Below are positions 1-8,020 of a DNA stretch of 64,000 nt, piece after piece; position 1 is the stretch's first letter, and each line of letters starts with the position of its first letter. Both the position numbers and the translations under genes were made by a program. The notes under the pieces are model-generated. The model did no database searches, had not been told where the DNA came from, and saw nothing but the letters and a program-made list of their open reading frames with translations. The stretch is from an uncultured Mediterranea sp. Lineage in GTDB: Bacteria; Bacteroidota; Bacteroidia; Bacteroidales; Bacteroidaceae. The stretch is from NCBI GenBank assembly GCA_945641355.1, contig CALZEQ010000006.1, forward strand, positions 26,427 through 90,426, in the 5' to 3' direction.

Positions 1-2
1 AA

Positions 3-563
3 TACAAGGAGCAGCAGGAAAATGTGCGCAACAACCGCGAATATGACTTCCTGACCAAGGAAATCGAGTTCCAGACACTGGAAATCGAACTGTGTGAGAA
101 GCGCATCCGCGAGTTTACGGCACAGGAACAAAGTAAGTCGGCGGAAGTTGCAGACAGTACGAATCAGTTGGAGGAACGCGAAAAAGACCTGGAGGTGAAG
201 AAGTCCGAACTGGATGAAATCGTTTCAGAAACCAAACAGGAGGAAGAGCGCCTGCGTGACAAGGCCAAGGATCTGGAGACGAAGATTGAGCCGCGTCTGC
301 TTCAGTCGTTCAAGCGCATCCGCAAAAATTCACGTAACGGATTGGGAATCGTTTACGTGCAGCGCGATGCCTGCGGTGGTTGCTTTAACAAGATTCCGCC
401 CCAGCGTCAGTTGGACATCCGTTCGCGTAAGAAAATCATTGTCTGCGAGTATTGCGGACGCATCATGATAGACCCTGAATTGGCAGGAGTTGCTCCCGAG
501 GTGAAGACTGAGCCGGTAAAGGAACGTTCGTCACGTCGTCGCAGATTGAGCGAAGCGGATTGA
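3..563 (+). CDS. C4-type zinc-ribbon coiled-coil protein, 5' truncated
   Basis: The frame is open from the left edge of the window (first full codon at 3), so the N-terminus is missing. What is visible is a long charged coiled coil rich in Glu, Lys and Arg, followed by a C-terminal zinc ribbon with two cysteine pairs (CGGC and CEYC) about 35 residues apart. This is the C4-type zinc ribbon family (formerly DUF164), thought to bind nucleic acid or act as a scaffold. In many Bacteroidetes the gene follows a Nif3-like gene; that neighbour would lie outside the window. A basic Arg-Ser-rich tail ends the protein. The family call is secure; the cellular role is not known. Confidence 0.85.
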   Translation, partial: YKEQQENVRNNREYDFLTKEIEFQTLEIELCEKRIREFTAQEQSKSAEVADSTNQLEEREKDLEVKKSELDEIVSETKQEEERLRDKAKDLETKIEPRLLQSFKRIRKNSRNGLGIVYVQRDACGGCFNKIPPQRQLDIRSRKKIIVCEYCGRIMIDPELAGVAPEVKTEPVKERSSRRRRLSEAD

Positions 564-610
564 TAGCTGTCCGAATAGAGGAAGTGAAAACTTTCTCCAG
601 GCAATAATAC

Positions 611-657
611 ATAGACGGGTTGACAAGAAAAGGTAAGTTACTTGTCAGCCCGTCTAT
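611..657 (+). terminator. Hairpin terminator after the zinc-ribbon gene
   Basis: A 16-17 bp near-perfect inverted repeat (ATAGACGGGTTGACAAG against CTTGTCAGCCCGTCTAT) encloses a 13-nt loop. It lies 48 bp past the stop codon and ahead of the next promoter. There is no long T run, so it may act in either direction. Confidence 0.7.
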
Positions 658-777
658 CTGTTTCCTGCCGTTCAGATTCTGCTAATCAAACTTGGGGATA
701 AACTTATAGGAGTGTCCCGTCGTAATAAGAATAGTTAAATCAAGAAAGAATCTGCAGAGCAAAAGGATGAAAATAGT

Positions 778-785
778 TACCTTTG
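778..785 (+). promoter_or_regulatory. -7 box of the envelope cluster promoter
   Basis: TACCTTTG matches the Bacteroidetes -7 consensus TAnnTTTG and lies 33 bp before the ATG at 819. No convincing -33 TTTG is seen. Confidence 0.6.
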
Positions 786-818
786 TCCATAATACAACAT
801 AATATAACCAAAAAGAAC

Positions 819-1931
819 ATGAAACTAAACAGATTCTGGACGCTTCTTCTCCTGATGGGAGTATTGGCAGCTTCATGTATTCAAGACGAGCCTCTCAATG
901 CGGAGGCTGATATAGAGAGTTGTGAGGTAGTCTCGCCGGCTGACTGTGCCAGCAATGTGCAGGTAGAGAACAGTCGGGTGTTGATTTATGTGAAATCCGG
1001 TACGGACATTACCCGTATGCAGCTTTCGTTTACCTTGACCCCTGGTGCCACCATTGAACCGGCCGATGCTACCATACGCGATTTTACCACCCCAAAAAGC
1101 TATACCGTCACTTCCGAAGACCGGAAATGGAAGAAAGAGTATCAGGTCACCGTTACCACCGACCAGTATAGCGTGCCTACCCGTTTTGATTTCGAGAAGG
1201 CTGATGTCTACGAGGGCAAGTATTACGTCTTCTACGAAGAGGCCGATGACGGTACTAAGCTCAATGTCTGGGCCAGCGGAAACGGAGGGTATTCGATTGT
1301 GGCATTCGGTAAATCGCCTGATGCCTATCCAACCATTATTTCCAATCAGGGGCGCAGCGGCAAGTGTGCCAAGCTGGAGACCATGAATACTGAACTGGGC
1401 ATCAGTATGGGTATGCCTATCGCTGCAGGCAATCTGTTCCTTGGCACCTTTATTCCGACCCATGCCGTACTCAGGCCTTTGGAGGCAACTCAGTTTGGTG
1501 TTGATTTCAATTTTGTGCCTCTGGCCGTTACCGGATATTATAAGTATAAGCCGGGGCCTGTCTTTACCGAGAAGGATGGCAGTGTCAATGCTTCCGCTCG
1601 CGACAGTTTTGATATTTATGCCATTGTCTACGAGCCCGATGATGCCAATCCCTATCTCAACGGTACTAATCAACTGAGCAGTCCTCGCTTGGTTATGGTA
1701 GCCCGTATTACAGAGGAAGAGCGGAAGGAAACCGACAGTTGGACACGTTTCTACATTCCTTTCCATCTGCAACCCGGCAAAGAGTTGGATTTGGGCAAGT
1801 TAGCTACCGGCCAATACAAGCTGTCTGTCGTCTTTTCTGCCAGCATCTACGGCGACCTCTTCCGTGGAGCCGCCGGCAGCACCCTTTTTGTAGACGATGT
1901 AGAGATTCTCACCGATAAATCCAATGAATAA
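819..1931 (+). CDS. PCMD-type surface lipoprotein
   Basis: 370 residues starting at the ATG at 819; an upstream in-frame start would only add non-signal-like residues. A type II signal peptide with a lipobox (AASC) is followed by Asp/Glu-rich residues, typical of a Bacteroidetes surface lipoprotein. Next comes an Ig-like segment of about 90 residues (motif YTVTSEDRKWKKEY) and then a beta-rich domain resembling the PCMD family (putative carbohydrate metabolism domain), usually found in outer-membrane clusters. The stop overlaps the next start, so the genes are probably co-translated. Binding of glycan or protein at the surface is an inference; no catalytic residues are recognisable. Confidence 0.7.
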   Translation: MKLNRFWTLLLLMGVLAASCIQDEPLNAEADIESCEVVSPADCASNVQVENSRVLIYVKSGTDITRMQLSFTLTPGATIEPADATIRDFTTPKSYTVTSEDRKWKKEYQVTVTTDQYSVPTRFDFEKADVYEGKYYVFYEEADDGTKLNVWASGNGGYSIVAFGKSPDAYPTIISNQGRSGKCAKLETMNTELGISMGMPIAAGNLFLGTFIPTHAVLRPLEATQFGVDFNFVPLAVTGYYKYKPGPVFTEKDGSVNASARDSFDIYAIVYEPDDANPYLNGTNQLSSPRLVMVARITEEERKETDSWTRFYIPFHLQPGKELDLGKLATGQYKLSVVFSASIYGDLFRGAAGSTLFVDDVEILTDKSNE

Positions 1932-2712
1932 GCGTATGTATATGAACAGATATATTATCTCTCTGATAGCCGGTGTGCTTTGCCTTTCATCCTCCGGCCT
2001 GTATGCCCAGCAAGACCGCAATCAGAGCATTCTCCGCCTTTCGTCAAAGGGCTTTGAGTATGAAGTAAAGGCCGGTATCAACATAGGTGGAACCTCTCCG
2101 CTTCCTTTGCCAGAGGAGATACGTTCCATTGACCGTTATCGTCCTTCGTTAGCTCTTTCGTTGGAGGGGAGCATGAGCAAGTGGTTTGGTTCCAAATGGG
2201 GTGCACAAGTGGCACTTCGCTTGGAGAACAAAGGCATGAAGACTGATGCCACGGTCAAGAATTACAGTATGGAGATGGTGGGCAAAGAGAACGGACACAT
2301 GAAGGGTATGTGGACGGGAGGCGTTCATACCCAGGTCAACAATTCCTACCTTACGCTTCCTCTTTCGGCTCTCTATCGGTTGAGTTCGCGGGTCAGCCTC
2401 AAAGGAGGAGTCTATGCCAGTTACCTGTTGGAAGGCGATTTCTCGGGTACGGCATACAACGGCTATCTACGCGATGAGACACCCATAGGTACCAAAATCT
2501 TTGTATCCGAAGCTACCTACGACTTCTCTGATGACCTGGCACGTTTCTCTTGGGGTGTGCAGACAGGTGTCAGTTGGCGTGCCTTCAAACACCTGAATGT
2601 TTTTGGCGACCTCTCATGGGGATTGAGTGACATCTTCAAGAAGGATTTTGAGACCATCACCTTCTCCATGTATCCTATCTATCTGACTGTCGGGTTCGGT
2701 TATTCATTCTGA
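1924..2712 (+). CDS. Outer-membrane beta-barrel protein
   Basis: Up to 262 residues. The ATG at 1924 overlaps the upstream lipoprotein stop by 8 bp, but in-frame ATGs at 1936 and 1942 give a cleaner signal peptide (MNRYIISLIAG..., cleaved after LYAQ). The mature part alternates hydrophobic and polar residues, with many aromatic-ended strands and a C-terminal GFGYSF, the terminal-aromatic signature of outer-membrane barrels (PorT/OmpA-barrel-like superfamily). Length suits an 8- to 10-strand barrel. Co-transcription with the lipoprotein suggests a lipoprotein-barrel pair. Substrate unknown. Confidence 0.7.
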   Translation: MNKRMYMNRYIISLIAGVLCLSSSGLYAQQDRNQSILRLSSKGFEYEVKAGINIGGTSPLPLPEEIRSIDRYRPSLALSLEGSMSKWFGSKWGAQVALRLENKGMKTDATVKNYSMEMVGKENGHMKGMWTGGVHTQVNNSYLTLPLSALYRLSSRVSLKGGVYASYLLEGDFSGTAYNGYLRDETPIGTKIFVSEATYDFSDDLARFSWGVQTGVSWRAFKHLNVFGDLSWGLSDIFKKDFETITFSMYPIYLTVGFGYSF

Positions 2713-2723
2713 CACGAAGTAGT

Positions 2724-3965
2724 ATGAATCGTCTTCTTCTTTCCCTTGTCTGTCTGTCGGTTCTCTGTCCGATATGGGCTGCAGAGGAGGACGAACGTGC
2801 CGAGTTGGCCTGGCAGATGGCTTGGAGCCGTTTCTATTGTCCCTCTACCTGCATGTTTTACGACTATCTCAGCAGTTACGAACCGGGTTTTGAACTGGCT
2901 CATCTGCCTGTCCCCGATGAGGTACATCGCCAATATCCCAATCCCTGTGGATATGGTACGGGAATGGAAGACTGTATGATTCTGGGAGGTACAATGCTCG
3001 AAACGGTTGTCGACCGCTATCGGGTGACCGCCGATACGGCCTTGCATGCGCAAGCTTCTGCCATACTTCAAGGCATTACGTACGCCTCTTCCATCCGCGA
3101 GGCTCCCGGCTTTGTGGCTCGTGGCATCGTTCCGTCCGATGGAACAAGCTATTACATCAATTCGTCGCGCGACCAATATACACACGTTGTCTATGGCTTA
3201 TGGAAGTATCTGCATAGTCCGTTGAGCAACGCTGCCGAACGCGAAACCATCCGCACGCTGTTGGCTGGTATGGCCGACCGGATGCTGAAGAACGTGACCC
3301 CTGAGAACGAGTATGATTTCCTGCGTGCCGATGGCCGGCGCTGCCCTTTGGGAATCTGCCGGATGTGGAATGTCAAACCGCACGAGGCTGCACGTCTACC
3401 TATGATTTATGCAGCAGCGTGGGATGCTACTGGGGATAGTTGTTACTATCGGGCTTGTCATCGCTACCTCTCCGATGCCATACAGCAGTCGTTTGCTATG
3501 AGCAGTGACGAACCGGTTTATGTGTTGGTACAGATGGTTTATTCGTTCGATCTCTTACGTTCTGTTGTGGCAGAGCGTGAAATGCAGCTGCGCCTTTCGG
3601 AACTGTTGGATAGGGTGGGAGAGATGGGGTTGGCCTGTGCACGCCGGGTCATGGCGGATTTGAGAAGTTTCACGGCAGCGCAGTTGGCCATGACGGGTCC
3701 CGATTGGCGTACGGTCAAGGTTTGGGACAATCAGCAAGGGTATCTCATTCCCCGCTGGGGATTCTATCGTACTGTATGGGATCGTGTTCGTGAGATGGGC
3801 GAAGCCACGCTGGTCGTGTTCATGGCAAATCGATCGGAAATGGCTGCTGAAGGTCGCGACCTTTTGCATCAAACCCTCTCTCTGATGGATTACACCCGCC
3901 TCTCATCGTGTGGCATTGTCTATCATCTGGCAGCCTATTGGGAGGAGAAAGTACAGAACAAGTGA
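2724..3965 (+). CDS. Exported protein of unknown function, possibly alpha/alpha-toroid
   Basis: 413 residues with a type I signal peptide (LVCLSVLCPIWAA). The mature part is helical with spaced Gly and aromatic residues (GYGTGMEDCMILGG near residue 75, then GSSYI-like and GVVYH-like motifs), reminiscent of the (alpha/alpha) barrels of glycosidases and lyases, but no catalytic motif can be assigned. It begins 11 bp after the barrel gene and is the last gene of the cluster, so it is probably exported to the periplasm or surface and works with the two upstream products. The fold assignment is a guess from composition. Confidence 0.5.
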   Translation: MNRLLLSLVCLSVLCPIWAAEEDERAELAWQMAWSRFYCPSTCMFYDYLSSYEPGFELAHLPVPDEVHRQYPNPCGYGTGMEDCMILGGTMLETVVDRYRVTADTALHAQASAILQGITYASSIREAPGFVARGIVPSDGTSYYINSSRDQYTHVVYGLWKYLHSPLSNAAERETIRTLLAGMADRMLKNVTPENEYDFLRADGRRCPLGICRMWNVKPHEAARLPMIYAAAWDATGDSCYYRACHRYLSDAIQQSFAMSSDEPVYVLVQMVYSFDLLRSVVAEREMQLRLSELLDRVGEMGLACARRVMADLRSFTAAQLAMTGPDWRTVKVWDNQQGYLIPRWGFYRTVWDRVREMGEATLVVFMANRSEMAAEGRDLLHQTLSLMDYTRLSSCGIVYHLAAYWEEKVQNK

Positions 3966-3979
3966 CAGAATAACTAAAA

Positions 3980-4009
3980 AAGGTGAGTCTCTTTTATGAA
4001 ACTCACCTT
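3980..4009. terminator. Bidirectional hairpin terminator
   Basis: A 9-bp perfect stem (AAGGTGAGT/ACTCACCTT) with a 12-nt loop lies between convergent genes. It is preceded by AAAAA and followed by a short T-rich stretch, so it can serve both strands. Confidence 0.7.
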
Positions 4010-4041
4010 ATGGTTCGATTTGATTGTGGTATGGGTTCGCT

Positions 4042-4488
4042 TTATCGGGAACGAAAGAGTGACCAGAATCCTTTCTTTTTCTTTGTACATTTATGTTGGT
4101 CGTACACATCATCCGCTTCCTCTTCGCGGAGCAGGTCTTCGTAGGTCAGTTTCTCTTTAATCATCCGGTAGATGGTACCCCAATCGGGCAGGCCGCCCAG
4201 ATTGCGGTCGTCTATGAAGAGGTCAACCTTCACTTTGCGTGAGAATCCCTGATGCTCTTTCTCTTCTTCGGGATAGTCGCGGTTGACGGCATAAAATTCC
4301 ACGCCCCGCTCCTTGCACCAGGTAACGGCCTCGTCCAGCAGTTCCCCTTCGCGAACCGTCCAAAGCACCAGCCTATGACCATCGCTAATCAGCTGTTTCA
4401 GCGTAGCGATGGCAAAGGGCCTCTCTTCACCCATTCGGGGGTAACGATGCGTCACAATCGTTCCGTCAAAATCGATGGCGATGGTCAT
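4042..4488 (-). CDS. HAD-like hydrolase (BT_0820-type)
   Basis: 148 residues. The N-terminus IAIDFDGTIV is HAD motif I with both catalytic aspartates, LWTVREG fits motif II (Thr), and LFIDDRN with its preceding Lys is the acidic motif III/IV. It resembles the small Bacteroides HAD protein family represented by BT_0820 of B. thetaiotaomicron. The C-terminus is Lys-rich (KCTKKKKGFW). It follows the large lipoprotein gene on the same strand after an 18-bp gap and so may be the tail of the exopolysaccharide transcript. A phosphatase activity is expected from the motifs; the substrate is unknown. Confidence 0.8.
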   Translation of the reverse strand: MTIAIDFDGTIVTHRYPRMGEERPFAIATLKQLISDGHRLVLWTVREGELLDEAVTWCKERGVEFYAVNRDYPEEEKEHQGFSRKVKVDLFIDDRNLGGLPDWGTIYRMIKEKLTYEDLLREEEADDVYDQHKCTKKKKGFWSLFRSR

Positions 4489-4506
4489 AGTTGGGTTTTG
4501 TTTTGA

Positions 4507-5814
4507 TTAGTTACCTGTACCACCTGAGTGCTGGCTGATAGGAGCATTGGTGTACTCTTCTACAGTTCCTACATAACACTTCACCTGTACTGTAACAGTT
4601 ACCTTCTTGCCCTTGACAATCAGATGGAAGGTATAATTCTTCACCTGTGTCTTGGCCTTGCTACCAAAGAAGAGTACGTGGTTACCGCTGATGCTGGCTT
4701 TCAAATCCTTCTTCGAAGTGTAGAGACCCGGGGCTGCACCTTCAGATGCTTCGATGTACTTTTTGATGCTGGCAGCCAGTTCGGTAGCTACACCGGCATT
4801 CTTCAGCACACTCTCCGGAGTAGAAACATACTCCCAACCGCTGGTAATCTCCAAGGAGATTGTTACATCGGTAGCGTTATAATCTCTGTTCTCAATACGT
4901 GCAGTCTCCTTCTTGCCGTTTACACTGTTGTAACCATCAGTCTTGGCACTGTCAGCCTTCTTGCCATATTCAACCTTTATCGAGTACTTACCGGCGATGG
5001 TATTACCCTTCTCGATGGTCAGGATGTAGTTGTTGTCCTTGAAGCCGACCTTGCCCAATTCGATGATTGCTCTGGTGGCAGCTGTTTCCTCCTTGTAGGC
5101 CTTCATGTAGTCGGTATCGAAAGCACAGTCTGCAGATGCCGGAGCGGCATTGCTCATGCGGATTTCGATATCCTCTTGTGCCTTAGCGTTGGCAGGCTCT
5201 GTAGCCACTGCCACATTCGTAACAGATGTAGTCTCAGTCTGTTGTGTAGTAGTCGTCTCCTCAACCTTAGTAGCCTGAGGCTCTTCATAGGTTACAGCCG
5301 TTACCTTTACACCTTCTTCAGCGGCACCGGCAGGAATGCTGACTTCACTCGTCGGAGTAGCTTCTGTAGCTTCTTCTGTCTTTGCTACTTCCACCGTAGT
5401 GTCTTCATCCTTCTTCACCTCTTCCGTCTTACCGGCACTCATGTCGATGGCCTTGGCCAACTTCACGTTCAGTGTTACCTGAGTACGGTTAGCTGCACCG
5501 GCGGCAATGCTTACCTGTTGCTCCAGATTTTCTTTGCCAGAAGCTGAGAACTTCACGGTATAGTTACCGGTCTCGGTCACGGTAAAGTTGTAGACACCCT
5601 GACCGTCGGTTGTGACGCTCTGGTCGTTCAAAGCTACCGTAGCACCGCTCAGGGCACCGTTGGCATCGCTTACAGTACCGGCAATGTAGTACTCCTTTTC
5701 TGTCTCCAGCGGGTCCGGCACGATTTCATCTTCTTTATCGTCGTCCCCGCAACTCATTACTCCCAGTGTCATAGCGCACAGGAATAATCCACTTAAAAAC
5801 AAATTTTTCTTCAT
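4507..5814 (-). CDS. Lipoprotein with carboxypeptidase-regulatory-like domain (possibly DUF3869)
   Basis: 435 residues. The type II signal ends in VMSC, followed by GDDDKEDE, a typical surface-export signal of Bacteroides lipoproteins. Residues about 40-115 form a carboxypeptidase-regulatory-like beta-sandwich (GTVSDANGALSGATV). A Thr/Glu/Val-rich stretch of low complexity follows (about 120-215), then a larger unassigned C-terminal domain ending in a His-Ser-Gly-Gly tail. The arrangement resembles what I recall of the Bacteroides DUF3869 family, but I am not certain. It lies directly downstream of the yjbH-like pair, which suggests a role in polysaccharide secretion or attachment (inference). 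Confidence 0.6.
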   Translation of the reverse strand: MKKNLFLSGLFLCAMTLGVMSCGDDDKEDEIVPDPLETEKEYYIAGTVSDANGALSGATVALNDQSVTTDGQGVYNFTVTETGNYTVKFSASGKENLEQQVSIAAGAANRTQVTLNVKLAKAIDMSAGKTEEVKKDEDTTVEVAKTEEATEATPTSEVSIPAGAAEEGVKVTAVTYEEPQATKVEETTTTQQTETTSVTNVAVATEPANAKAQEDIEIRMSNAAPASADCAFDTDYMKAYKEETAATRAIIELGKVGFKDNNYILTIEKGNTIAGKYSIKVEYGKKADSAKTDGYNSVNGKKETARIENRDYNATDVTISLEITSGWEYVSTPESVLKNAGVATELAASIKKYIEASEGAAPGLYTSKKDLKASISGNHVLFFGSKAKTQVKNYTFHLIVKGKKVTVTVQVKCYVGTVEEYTNAPISQHSGGTGN

Positions 5815-5875
5815 TGTCTGTTTGTTTTTGGATTAAAATTTAATTTGACTTCTATAATTCTCACTTTTCATTAAT

Positions 5876-7144
5876 TTATTCTTTTTTGCTCTTTTGGGTT
5901 TTCACCAAGAAGTAGCGTATGTAGTCCGGCTGATAGAACCGGCTGCTCGCATTTTCGTTGGGACGAACGTTGTACTCCCGTTCCATCCGCTTCTCCACAT
6001 ACTCACCGTGTGCCACCATGCCGTACTTCCATGCAAAGTAGTCGGCCGGCTTGATACGGAAGAAACCGTTGCGCTTCCACCGTCTCCCCGGCAACGGGAC
6101 GGCGAAGTAGAAACCTCCGTTGATTTTGCCACCTGTGGTGAGTGCATACACACCGATGCTGTTCTCGCCGAAGTGGCGGACACAATCGCCTCGCACGCCA
6201 TAGTCGCCGTAGACATAACGTCCGGCCCGCACTTTCAGTTCAAGATTCCAGATTGGTTCGTAGTACGAGGCGTTGACCGAAGCGTTGATGCGCTGTTTTC
6301 GTCCCATGTACCAGCCATCCTCTTTGGTAAGAGCCGAGAAGCCGGTAGAACCTATCACGCCACCCACCTCTATCCGACCGTCACGGCTACGGTGCTTTGC
6401 CTCTATCTGCACTCCGTAGCGGTTGTTGGTAAAGTTGCCGGCACTGATGCGGCCGAACCAGTTGTTGCGGAAGCAGGCTTCCTGCGTCACTGTCACAATG
6501 CCCGGTCGTACCCGATTCATCTCACCGCTCAGGTTGGTGACTACCGGCACAATGACCTGTGCTGCCAGTCGGGCACCTTTCCACAACTCCATCTCAAGGG
6601 TCGGGTTCAGGTTGACGGCATACGTATAGAGCTCGTCGAAGGTGTTGTTCTCCAGAAAGAGACCCGGGTAGATGACTAAGTCTGTCTTCCACGCAGAGCT
6701 TTTCTGCTCTTTGGCTCCGCTTGCTTGCAGCACCTGCATCGGTTCGTCCGTCTCTATACTAATACCCATCCGGCTATACACCTGTTTCAAATCAGCTTCC
6801 CCTTTCCGGTAAGCCTCGGCCAGTTCGTGGGGCAGGGTGATGCAGAGTCGGGGTACACGCTCTTCCAGCACTACCAGTTGCAGGTCGCCTTTCAGCGGCT
6901 GGCTTAGACAGGCCTCTATCGCCCGTCCGATTCCCTGGTAGGTACTGCGGTATTGGTTGTCCTCAAAGCAGGCATACGTGGTGCCCTCCACCTCCGTACA
7001 GCGGATGTTCTCCATGCCTGACACCTTCAGCCATTTGTCTATCTGTCCCTGTACCAGGGTAGGATAGAGGCATGCGCCTATCGCCATCCATCCGGCCAAA
7101 AGCCTTTGTCGCCAATGATATGTATGCTCTTTTCTCATCATCAT
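5876..7144 (-). CDS. YjbH-like outer-membrane protein, C-terminal half
   Basis: 422 residues. The upstream gene stops at 7146, one base before an ATG at 7144 (ATGATGATGAGA), so I prefer this start over one inside the upstream gene. A signal peptide precedes VQGQIDKWLKV. The protein then shows a mixed alpha/beta segment to about residue 140 and a C-terminal beta-barrel-like region with sequence typical of YjbH (exopolysaccharide biosynthesis) proteins, such as the FRNNWFGRISAGNFTNNRYG block. In Escherichia coli YjbH is one chain of about 700 residues; here the function appears divided between this and the preceding gene. Likely role: outer-membrane step of exopolysaccharide secretion. Confidence 0.75.
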   Translation of the reverse strand: MMMRKEHTYHWRQRLLAGWMAIGACLYPTLVQGQIDKWLKVSGMENIRCTEVEGTTYACFEDNQYRSTYQGIGRAIEACLSQPLKGDLQLVVLEERVPRLCITLPHELAEAYRKGEADLKQVYSRMGISIETDEPMQVLQASGAKEQKSSAWKTDLVIYPGLFLENNTFDELYTYAVNLNPTLEMELWKGARLAAQVIVPVVTNLSGEMNRVRPGIVTVTQEACFRNNWFGRISAGNFTNNRYGVQIEAKHRSRDGRIEVGGVIGSTGFSALTKEDGWYMGRKQRINASVNASYYEPIWNLELKVRAGRYVYGDYGVRGDCVRHFGENSIGVYALTTGGKINGGFYFAVPLPGRRWKRNGFFRIKPADYFAWKYGMVAHGEYVEKRMEREYNVRPNENASSRFYQPDYIRYFLVKTQKSKKE

Positions 7145-7145
7145 G

Positions 7146-7877
7146 TCAGTGTAAAAGTCTACATTCATACCGGATGCCTCCTGATATGCAGTTGAATTCT
7201 CGTGTAAAGAGGTGTAGCGACAGATGCTTCCACACCCTTCCGGCTACACCCATGTTGAACCCTTCCGAATCGTATTCGGCCATCAGCGATACCTCCCTGC
7301 AGAAGGCCGGCGAGTAGCTTACGCCGCAGAAGGGACCATCCTTCACGGTATAGTCGTTCAGCGGAATGTAGTAGCCGGCTGTAAGTGCCAACCGGTCGCC
7401 TTTCATCAGGCTGAAGCCTTTGGTCAAGGCTCCGTAGGCCGTAGCGAAGTAGTTGTTTCCGGTATTCTTGAAGGGGTCGTCTACGCCTATCATCAGCGAG
7501 GGATTCCATCGTCCCTCTTTCAACGGACGGATGCGGGCCGTCATGGAGCGGTCTTGCTGGTAGTAACCCCGCTTGCCGTCGTAACGGCGAGTCTTCAACA
7601 GCGTACAGCGGTAGCTCAGTTCGACAAACGAAAGGAAACTGATGTTGACAAAGTAGTTGCCCGTATTGTATTGGAACGGTGTCATCCCGTCCGGCAGGTA
7701 GTTGCCGCCGGCCATAAAGGTGCCCTCCTCCTGCATATCCGCCGTCGGGATATTCAGCAGGCCGGTATTGCCCATGGCATACTGCGCCCTGGCTTCTTGG
7801 CTGGGTAGCCAGAAGAGCATGGTCAGGAGTACGGGAGCCCATAGCCTGGTAAAAAGGATTCTTCTGTTTATACACAT
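7146..7877 (-). CDS. YjbH-like outer-membrane protein, N-terminal half
   Basis: 243 residues. A signal peptide ends near QEARAQY, then the block GNTGLLNIPTADM typical of the YjbH N-terminus (small-residue-rich Gly-Leu-x-Asn-x-Pro-x-Ala) and alternating beta strands that fit an outer-membrane barrel. The stop is separated by one base from the next ATG, so the two halves are probably translationally coupled. A -7 box at 7972-7979 suggests that the pair can be transcribed independently of the wzc-like gene 143 bp upstream. Role: outer-membrane partner in exopolysaccharide export (family knowledge). Confidence 0.75.
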   Translation of the reverse strand: MCINRRILFTRLWAPVLLTMLFWLPSQEARAQYAMGNTGLLNIPTADMQEEGTFMAGGNYLPDGMTPFQYNTGNYFVNISFLSFVELSYRCTLLKTRRYDGKRGYYQQDRSMTARIRPLKEGRWNPSLMIGVDDPFKNTGNNYFATAYGALTKGFSLMKGDRLALTAGYYIPLNDYTVKDGPFCGVSYSPAFCREVSLMAEYDSEGFNMGVAGRVWKHLSLHLFTREFNCISGGIRYECRLLH

Positions 7878-7971
7878 CGGGTAGTTACTTTTTGCTTTCT
7901 AAATTTCCAGTTTTGTTTGCTTCCGATTAGAAGAAATGTGAATTATCAAACATTTTGCTTCTAATCTGCGG

Positions 7972-7979
7972 CAAAGTTA
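7972..7979 (-). promoter_or_regulatory. -7 box for the yjbH-like pair
   Basis: On the minus strand this reads TAACTTTG, matching TAnnTTTG, with an AGTTG element 19 bp upstream as a possible -33. It lies in the 143-bp gap between the wzc-like gene and the yjbH-like pair. Confidence 0.55.
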
Positions 7980-8020
7980 TTGAAAAACTTTATTTACTCA
8001 ACTATGTCTTCGACTTTTTT

